Source: an uncultured Johnsonella sp.
Lineage (GTDB): Bacteria; Bacillota; Clostridia; Lachnospirales; Lachnospiraceae
Direction: 5' to 3'
Length of the DNA stretch: 12,988 bases
NCBI GenBank assembly: GCA_905373785.1
Contig: CAJPUK010000053.1
Coordinates: 1 to 12,988 of the forward strand
Position 1 is the first letter of the stretch. Each line of letters starts with the position of its first letter. The notes beneath the pieces were generated by a model. That model saw only the letters and a list, made by a program, of their open reading frames with translations. It ran no database searches and had not been told where the DNA came from. This document shows positions 7,908 through 12,988 of the stretch, one piece after another. The translations under genes were made by a program, and so were the position numbers.

Positions 7908-7923
7908 GTTAGTAATTCCTAAC
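7908..7923. promoter_or_regulatory. Palindromic operator candidate at the iron operon start
   Basis: GTTAG-TAATTC-CTAAC (plus strand) is a 16-bp near-perfect palindrome: 14 of 16 bases are symmetrical, with an AATT centre. It lies immediately downstream of the -10 box, covering the predicted transcription start, where a bound repressor would block RNA polymerase. The TTAGG/CTAA half-sites recall DtxR/IdeR-type operators (consensus halves TTAGG...CCTAA) more than the Fur box (TGATAAT halves). No regulator gene is in this window, so the identity of the regulator is inference. Confidence 0.5.
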
Positions 7924-7931
7924 ATTTCAAG

Positions 7932-7961
7932 ATTTTATCACACTTGTAAGTTTTACGTCAA
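7932..7961 (-). promoter_or_regulatory. Promoter of the iron-uptake operon
   Basis: On the minus strand TTGACG (7961-7956) and TAAAAT (7937-7932) are separated by 18 bases. This is a good housekeeping-sigma promoter, with transcription expected to begin near 7925 and to run through all eight genes down to 168. No convincing terminator separates it from the GTPase-nuclease gene upstream (stop at 8012), so read-through from that gene is possible. Confidence 0.65.
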
Positions 7962-8011
7962 GTATTAGTAAGCTTTTATATTATAAAATTACCAATATAA
8001 TCCTTTTATAT

Positions 8012-10615
8012 TTAAATAAAACTTTTTTCATTATTTGATATTTTACTTAACCTTTCACTTATATCCTGTTCTGCTCTCTTTACCTCCAGCTCAAACTCTC
8101 TTGATGATATTAAAATACAGCCCTTACTTTGAATTATGATCTGCTCCGTGGCATCTGAAGTTACTACTATCACCTTATACTTCTTAGCCATATCGCTTAC
8201 TGTTTTTTCTATGTATTGGTCTGCCGTCTCAGCCTGTTTTGTATACACTATGCTTATGTTTTGATATTTGATAACCTCTCTTTTATGATTTTCAACCTTA
8301 TAAGCATCAAATACAACTATTATTTGCATATCCACAGCTGATTTATAGTGTGATATTATTTCTATAAGCCTGTCTCTTGCCGCCTGTATGTTTACTTTGG
8401 CAATATCTGAAAGCTCCTTCCATGAGAAAATCACATTATAAGCATCTATTAGAATATATGTTTCTTCTCTTTCCTTAGGTTTATACACATACTCTTTTTC
8501 TTTAACCACTACATCTTTGGGTTTACCCTTTTTATTACTTTCTATAGGGCTTTTTATTTTTCCGTAGGTTCTTTCAAAGATCTCAATAAGTTCTTCACTG
8601 CTTGCCCTATGCTCATTAAAAGTACTTTTATGTGTTTCTGTGACAGGAGCAACTTCAGCAGGCTCTTTAGCATATATACTTTCTATATACATATAATCTT
8701 CAACCCTGTCCCAGGGCACATAAAATCCGCTTCCGTGACTGCAAAATATGGAGCCGCAGGGATTCTCCTCATCAAACTCCGCTTCATATCCGAACTCTTC
8801 TATAAGCTCTTCCTCGTTATGACACAGGTCATAATTTCTATATGAAAGACTTATGCTTCCCTCTCCCTTAGTAAAAGCCCTTAAGTCCATTTGATAATTA
8901 TTTATTAATACAACCGGAGCATAGCCGCTTATAGAAGCTGTATCTTCCTCTATCTCGGGAGCTGAAAACTTGGCATACAGGTTACTCAGATCGGTCAGTA
9001 CTCTGCCTAAATTATCTTTCGGACAACTTATTACAAAGTTATAATAAGGCTCTAAAACAGCACACTTTGCCTTCATAAGCCCCTGTCTTACCGCCCTGTA
9101 GGTCGCCTCTCTAAAGTCTCCTCCGTCGGTATGTCTGTTATCCGCCTTTGCCGCTGCCAAGACTATATTAACATCCGTCAGTTTGGCACCTATAAGTACA
9201 CCCCTATGCTCTTTTTCCATAATATGTGTACACACCGCACTTTGATAATTTTTTGTAAGCATCTCATCCGCCATATCCACCGAGGCACTTACACCCTCTC
9301 CTCTTTTTGCCGGTTTTATAAGCAAATGTACCTCCGCATAGTGCTTGAGCGGCTCAAAATGCCCTACCCCCTCCACTTCCTCAAGCACAGTTTCCTTATA
9401 TACAACACTTCCTTTAGTAAACTCAACTTCTATGCCAAGCTTGTTATATAACCTGCTTTTCAGTATTTCTATCTGTACCTGTCCAAAAAGCTTAAGCTCT
9501 ATATCATCACCATTTTTCTTAGTAAACTCCAGGCTCGGCTCTTCTTCGTACATATATTCGAGTTCTTTATATATCTTGCTTATGTCCGCATCCTTAGGAA
9601 CTATCATATTATAATTAAGTACCGGCTCTATGACAGGGCTTGTATTTTCTTTAGGCAGACCTACAGACATACCTGCAAATAAAGATTTTAATCCTGCAAG
9701 TGCCACTACCTCTCCTGCTAAGGCTTCTTCTTTTAATATATATTTATCCCCGTGGTAAAGCCTGATTTGATTGATTTTTTCATCATTTACAGAGTTTTTG
9801 GGTTTTAAACTCCCCCCAAGTATTTTAACATGACTTAGCCTTGTTCCTTCTTCATCATAGCTTATTTTATAAACCTTAAGCGCTAAATCTTCGCTGTATG
9901 AAGCTTCCTTTGTAAGGTTGTCCATGGCATATATAACATTCTCCACTCCGTTTCCCTGTAGTGCCGAGCCGAAAAACATAGGATACATATGCCGCTTGTA
10001 AATACTTTCTATGATATCTGCACCGCCTAAACTTCCGCCTTCATACTTTTCCAATAAACTTTCATCACTATAGGCAAGCTCTTCAAGTAAATCTCCTTCA
10101 AGCCTTGATATATCAAAGCCCTCTTCGGCAAAAGCCTTGGAAAATATATCAAAGTCTGCTATATCTCTTGACAGCTTGCTGTGTATTTCTTTTACTGTTT
10201 TTTCCTTATCGGCAAGTTCACTGTCAATTTTGTTGACAAATATAAATGCCGGTATTTGATATTCTTTTAATAATCTCCAAAGTGTCTTTGTATGGCTTTG
10301 AACTCCGTCTAAAGCATTAACTACAAGTATTGCATAATCAAGTATGCCGAGAGTTCTTTCCATATCTGCGGAAAAGTCAATATGCCCGGGCGTATCTATA
10401 AGTGTCACTCTGCTATGCCTTAAGTTAAGTATTGCCTGCTTTGAAAATATTGTTATACCTCTAAGACGTTCCAAATCATCATTATCAAGAAAACTGTCTT
10501 TTGAATCAACCCTTCCCGCTTTTTTAATAGTTCCGCTTTTATATAATAAACTTTCCGATAATGTGGTCTTACCTGCATCTACATGTGCCAAAATACCTAT
10601 ACTCAATCTTTTCAT
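8012..10615 (-). CDS. Tet(M)-like ribosomal-protection GTPase fused to a C-terminal Rae1/YacP-like NYN ribonuclease
   Basis: This 867-residue cytoplasmic protein is about 230 longer than Tet(M). Residues 1 to about 645 are an EF-G-like translation GTPase: G1 AHVDAGKT (10-17), G2 RGIT (52-55), G3 DTPGH (74-78), G4 NKID (128-131), G5 SAL (217-219), then EF-G-like domains including domain IV with HTDGGDF (495-501). The SPVS loop of classical Tet(M) is not there, so tetracycline resistance is uncertain. After a linker with EELIEIFERTYGKIK (674-688) comes a NYN/PIN-like nuclease domain (720-855) resembling B. subtilis Rae1. Acidic residues are retained at Asp724 (in IDAYN), Asp770 (in VVFDAY), Glu796/Asp799 (in AETAD) and Asp821 (in TSDATEQ). 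Rae1 cuts mRNA in the ribosomal A site, so the fusion suggests a GTP-driven ribosome-rescue or mRNA-cleaving factor. The ribosome binding site (GGAAAG) is weak. Confidence 0.92.
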   Translation of the reverse strand: MKRLSIGILAHVDAGKTTLSESLLYKSGTIKKAGRVDSKDSFLDNDDLERLRGITIFSKQAILNLRHSRVTLIDTPGHIDFSADMERTLGILDYAILVVNALDGVQSHTKTLWRLLKEYQIPAFIFVNKIDSELADKEKTVKEIHSKLSRDIADFDIFSKAFAEEGFDISRLEGDLLEELAYSDESLLEKYEGGSLGGADIIESIYKRHMYPMFFGSALQGNGVENVIYAMDNLTKEASYSEDLALKVYKISYDEEGTRLSHVKILGGSLKPKNSVNDEKINQIRLYHGDKYILKEEALAGEVVALAGLKSLFAGMSVGLPKENTSPVIEPVLNYNMIVPKDADISKIYKELEYMYEEEPSLEFTKKNGDDIELKLFGQVQIEILKSRLYNKLGIEVEFTKGSVVYKETVLEEVEGVGHFEPLKHYAEVHLLIKPAKRGEGVSASVDMADEMLTKNYQSAVCTHIMEKEHRGVLIGAKLTDVNIVLAAAKADNRHTDGGDFREATYRAVRQGLMKAKCAVLEPYYNFVISCPKDNLGRVLTDLSNLYAKFSAPEIEEDTASISGYAPVVLINNYQMDLRAFTKGEGSISLSYRNYDLCHNEEELIEEFGYEAEFDEENPCGSIFCSHGSGFYVPWDRVEDYMYIESIYAKEPAEVAPVTETHKSTFNEHRASSEELIEIFERTYGKIKSPIESNKKGKPKDVVVKEKEYVYKPKEREETYILIDAYNVIFSWKELSDIAKVNIQAARDRLIEIISHYKSAVDMQIIVVFDAYKVENHKREVIKYQNISIVYTKQAETADQYIEKTVSDMAKKYKVIVVTSDATEQIIIQSKGCILISSREFELEVKRAEQDISERLSKISNNEKSFI

Positions 10616-10937
10616 ATACTTTTCTTTCCGCTTGTCTTTAACTAATGTATTGTCAGCAAAATAACTATACCGAAATATTGAATATTTTTCTTAGTGCCTA
10701 CATCGGGAAAAGAGGCAAGCTATTTACTGTGCTTATTCAAGAAACAATGCACCGATTCAAGTTATCTTTTTCTTTTCAAGCTCCACTCTAACATAACAGA
10801 CGGGAAAATAAAAGTAAAATTCCAATAGTTACGCTTTTCTTACTATTTCTTACTATACGCTTAGCCTACTTTTTTTACATAAAATATGTGCTATAATGAG
10901 CTTAGGATTAGTAATTTAGAAAGTTAGAGGTAGTTTT
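10616..10937. other. Divergent intergenic region
   Basis: These 322 bases separate the minus-strand GTPase-nuclease gene from the plus-strand wall-repeat protein gene. The right end holds the plus-strand promoter described separately. On the minus side a TATAGT (10669-10664) could be a -10 box for the GTPase gene, but no good -35 goes with it. I see no leader peptide or attenuator of the tet(M) kind. Minor features are a 15-base AT palindrome (10673-10687) and a direct repeat ATTCAAG (10735-10741 and 10755-10761) spaced 20 bases apart. No further gene is supported. Confidence 0.5.
10889..10897 (+). promoter_or_regulatory. Extended -10 promoter of the short wall-repeat protein gene
   Basis: TGCTATAAT is a perfect TATAAT box (10892-10897) preceded by the TGN extension, about 41 bases before the start codon. 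The -35 position holds only a T-run, which is acceptable for an extended -10 promoter. The ribosome binding site AGAGG (10926-10930) lies seven bases before ATG. Confidence 0.65.
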
Positions 10938-11288
10938 ATGAAGGCTAATAAATTTTTGCTTACTTCAATTTTTATTTTTAGTCTTTTGCTTTTGCCTTCT
11001 TTCCCTTCTAAAGCGGCGCTTCCTATAGTGGATGGCAATTCCTATACCTGGGTTTTGGACAATTCTGTGTGGCGTATGGAGGACAATAAAGGCAATCCGG
11101 TGAGTGCATGGGTAAGTTATAAGAATGACACCTACTACTTGAATGAGAGCGGTTATATAAAGACCGGGTGGGTGACATATGACAAATGTTGGTACTTTCT
11201 TGATGATTCCGGCAAATTAGTAAAGGATAAATGGGTCTTCGGTACTTATTACGTTGACTCTGAAGGCAAGATGACTAAGAAAAAGTAG
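10938..11288 (+). CDS. Short secreted protein with choline-binding-type wall repeats
   Basis: This 116-residue protein has a signal peptide (1 to about 26: Lys at 2 and 5, a long hydrophobic stretch, cleavage probably after SKA). The mature part is little more than three or four aromatic-rich repeats of the CW_binding/choline-binding type. Units begin near Trp58, Trp78 and Trp99 (AWVSYKNDTYYL, GWVTYDKCWYFL, KWVFGTYYV), each followed by a turn such as DSGK or DSEGK. A degenerate first unit lies near 38-50. There is no catalytic domain, so it probably only binds the cell wall or a surface polysaccharide. It has a single cysteine, Cys84, in one repeat. It has its own promoter and is the only plus-strand gene. 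It converges on a larger protein with the same kind of repeats; the specific ligand is unknown. Confidence 0.88.
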   Translation: MKANKFLLTSIFIFSLLLLPSFPSKAALPIVDGNSYTWVLDNSVWRMEDNKGNPVSAWVSYKNDTYYLNESGYIKTGWVTYDKCWYFLDDSGKLVKDKWVFGTYYVDSEGKMTKKK

Positions 11289-11321
11289 TTGTTCAAAAAG
11301 TGTTTATTAATTTTAGAAACA

Positions 11322-11370
11322 AAAAAGTTGAAACTTCAATGAATAATTCTCGTTAAGTTTCAACTTTTTT
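11322..11370. terminator. Bidirectional intrinsic terminator between convergent genes
   Basis: AAAAAAGTTGAAACTT (11322-11337) pairs perfectly with its complement at 11355-11370 across a 17-base loop. The A-run on one side and the T-run on the other make it a U-tailed hairpin in both directions. It lies 33 bases after the stop of the short plus-strand gene and 13 bases beyond the stop of the minus-strand gene, so it ends both transcripts. Confidence 0.88.
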
Positions 11371-11383
11371 ACATTTATTATCT

Positions 11384-12634
11384 TTATTCTCTTATCCAGG
11401 CACCGTCAGAACCCAGCTTAAATGTGCTTATAGTAGTATTTACCGCCATGTTGCCCTGTCCGGGATAAAAATAATACCATTTATCGGCAATCTTAGTCCA
11501 ACCCTCCGACATTGTTGCATCATCTCCTATGTAGTAAGTCTTACCGTCCGCAGCCTTTAGCCACGAACTTCTTACCATTGCTCCCTCCTCAGCCGTCCCG
11601 GCATTGGTATTAAGATAATACCACTTATTGCTTTCTTTGTGCCAACCGAGTTTCATATCTCCATCATTGTTAAGGAAATACAACTTACTGTTTTTATTTT
11701 GCCAACCTGTAAGCATCTTACCGTTTGAGTCAAAAAGATACCATTTCCCTAAGACTTTTTCCCAACCGTCTTTTTTCAGTTCTCCGCTCGGAAATCTGTA
11801 ATACCAATTGCCGTTTTCCTTAAACCATCCTACGGTCCGGTTATCCTTAGCATTAGGACCTGAATTATCATTGGGATTTGTACCTTTAGATACCTGGTCC
11901 TCATCAATATATAACTCTCCCGACTCAACCCAGGCGGATGCCGAGCCGTAATTGCTGCCTGAAGCCGACACCGTTCTGACTCTAAAAGTATAGCTGCCTT
12001 CTCTTATCATATAAGGATAAAAATTATAGCTGTATCCTTTATGTTTTTCTACTCTTTTTATTTGACTGTTGCCACGGTATAGGGCTACATCAACATAGGA
12101 TGAGCCGTCTGCATTTTCCCATAAAGCCTTACCACGATTGTTATCATCCCAATTAAGGTCATAAGGTGCCTCATACTGTCCCTTGGCAGCTCTGAGTTTT
12201 ATAGTCAGATTAAGATCCGTTCCCTTTTTACTGCTGCTTACATAGGAAGCACCGCTAATAGATACAGTGTTGGAACTATAGGATGATTTGAACTTGTAGT
12301 CTATATCCGCAACGCTGTCAGGGCTAAGTACCAGCTTTATCTTAAGCTCTTCACCTACGGATATTTTATGATTACCTGAGCTTACAAATTCACATTCACT
12401 TATATGATACTTTTTTTCAGTTTCAGACACATAGACCTCCACATCTCCGCCAGAATTCTCTCCTATTGTAATTGTATTGTCTCCTATGTATTCACCGCTC
12501 TCAATGCTTACATTCCTAACCTTTATATTTAAGTTTTGTATACTCCTGCTTTCAGCCTCACTGCTTATTAAAAGACTAAGGGATATAAGTGAAGCAAAGC
12601 TCATAAGGCTAAGTATTCTTTTATATATTTTCAT
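11384..12634 (-). CDS. Secreted protein with Fn3-like region and C-terminal choline-binding-type repeats
   Basis: This 416-residue protein has a signal peptide (1 to about 28). Next come a Ser/Thr-rich beta-type region (about 30-150) and a region with fibronectin-III-like features (about 155-243: PYDLNW at the start, SYTFRVRTVSASG near the end). After a short Asn/Asp-rich linker (244-266) it has about six CW_binding-type repeats (268-416). Repeat units open at GW or SW pairs near 269, 290, 310, 330, 358 and 378, each with a WYY or LYF core. Such repeats anchor proteins non-covalently to wall polymers. No protease, amidase or other catalytic motif is visible, so an adhesin or structural surface role is likely. 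The start follows a strong AAGGAGG site, and the 12640-12800 leader is very AT-rich with no clear -35/-10 pair. A cell-surface location is secure; the function is not. Confidence 0.88.
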   Translation of the reverse strand: MKIYKRILSLMSFASLISLSLLISSEAESRSIQNLNIKVRNVSIESGEYIGDNTITIGENSGGDVEVYVSETEKKYHISECEFVSSGNHKISVGEELKIKLVLSPDSVADIDYKFKSSYSSNTVSISGASYVSSSKKGTDLNLTIKLRAAKGQYEAPYDLNWDDNNRGKALWENADGSSYVDVALYRGNSQIKRVEKHKGYSYNFYPYMIREGSYTFRVRTVSASGSNYGSASAWVESGELYIDEDQVSKGTNPNDNSGPNAKDNRTVGWFKENGNWYYRFPSGELKKDGWEKVLGKWYLFDSNGKMLTGWQNKNSKLYFLNNDGDMKLGWHKESNKWYYLNTNAGTAEEGAMVRSSWLKAADGKTYYIGDDATMSEGWTKIADKWYYFYPGQGNMAVNTTISTFKLGSDGAWIRE

Positions 12635-12804
12635 CCTAACCTCCTTCCTGACATGGACATTTATATAAAATATACAAATTTTCTTATTATTATTAATTAT
12701 AAATATAATTTTAGTATATCCTATGAATATATAGTAGTAAACTTAAGAAAAGCTTAACAATTATTTACAGGAATAAAACATTGAACCAATAATACAATTT
12801 TACA

Positions 12805-12988
12805 GTTACAGTTCAGGTAGGTCATTCATCTTAGTCAAAAAGACTAAAAATATTTCATTTTTATCTATAAATTAGACGAAGATGAATTCCGGCGGTAGCC
12901 TGATAGATATACATGTATAATATACACCTGAAAGCAAGCTTTCATTTGGTATATTATACATGTATATCTAAACTACCTGAACTGTAAC
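12805..12988. repeat. MITE-like element: 16-bp terminal inverted repeats around two internal inverted repeats
   Basis: GTTACAGTTCAGGTAG (12805-12820) is repeated perfectly inverted at 12973-12988, the last bases of the window, so the element may extend further. Between them lie two foldable units. The first pairs TTCATCTT (12825-12832) with AAGATGAA (12879-12886), three more pairs continue after one mismatch, and an alternative small hairpin TTAGTC/GACTAA occurs at 12831-12847. The second has perfect 22-bp arms (12904-12925 with 12949-12970), topped by TGAAAG/CTTTCA (12929-12934 with 12939-12944). No coding capacity is seen. The layout fits a non-autonomous transposable element or a structured RNA forming a three-way junction. 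The flanking target duplication cannot be judged because the right flank is missing. Confidence 0.7.

Noticed and set aside
7980..8001. ATTATA...TATAAT inverted repeat as terminator of the GTPase-nuclease gene
   Set aside because: The stem is six A-T pairs with a ten-base loop and no clear U-run, too weak to call a terminator.
8012..10615. Calling the gene a tetracycline resistance determinant such as tet(M) or tet(O)
   Set aside because: It is about 230 residues longer, lacks the SPVS loop and carries a nuclease domain. Resistance is possible but not supported by the sequence.
10616..10700. tet(M)-style leader peptide and attenuator upstream of the GTPase-nuclease gene
   Set aside because: No short frame with its own ribosome binding site and no terminator/antiterminator pair is visible.
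12635..12804. Promoter for the 416-residue surface protein in the AT-rich leader
   Set aside because: Many TATA-like hexamers occur by chance in this AT-rich stretch and none has a convincing -35 partner.
12805..12988. CRISPR array
   Set aside because: The repeats are inverted pairs, not regularly spaced direct repeats with unique spacers.

Overview
The window looks like chromosomal DNA of a low-GC, Gram-positive anaerobe of the Clostridia, most plausibly a member of the Lachnospiraceae. The reasons are strong AGGAGG-type ribosome binding sites, AT-rich spacers, secreted proteins with choline-binding-type wall repeats, and an EF-G-like GTPase of the chromosomal clostridial type. The genus-level placement is inference.

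Layout. Almost everything is on the minus strand. From about 7960 down to 168 there is one probable eight-gene iron-uptake operon, in transcription order: DUF4418 membrane protein, ABC ATPase, FTR1-type iron permease, P19/Tp34-type lipoprotein, DUF2318 membrane Fe-S protein, two FtsX/MacB-type permeases, and a second ABC ATPase. The core order (FTR1, P19, DUF2318, permease, permease, ATPase) matches the Campylobacter jejuni P19 iron-uptake locus (Cj1658-Cj1663). The DUF4418 protein and the first ATPase are additions. A good promoter (TTGACG, 18 bp, TAAAAT) lies before the first gene, with a 16-bp imperfect palindrome at the expected transcription start that could be a metal-regulator operator. 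In the likely mechanism the lipoprotein captures iron at the cell surface and FTR1 moves it across the membrane. The DUF2318 protein and the ABC/FtsX complex would assist by redox handling or by moving an unknown partner; their exact roles are not established.

Upstream, in the same direction (8012-10615), is an 867-residue fusion. Its first ~645 residues are an EF-G-like GTPase of the Tet(M)/Tet(O) ribosomal-protection class, and its last ~148 are a NYN/PIN-like ribonuclease closely resembling B. subtilis Rae1 (YacP), which cleaves mRNA in the ribosomal A site. This is the most interesting gene in the window: a factor that probably docks at the A site joined to a nuclease that cuts there.

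From 10938 to 12634 two convergent genes encode secreted proteins with choline-binding-type repeats, one very short (116 aa) and one of 416 aa. A 16-bp-stem bidirectional terminator separates them.

The right end (12805-12988) holds a gene-free structured element. It has 16-bp terminal inverted repeats around two internal inverted repeats, so either strand can fold as a three-way junction. It resembles a MITE or a structured non-coding element. The left edge carries a short GC-rich hairpin that may be an IS200/IS605-type end or a terminator.
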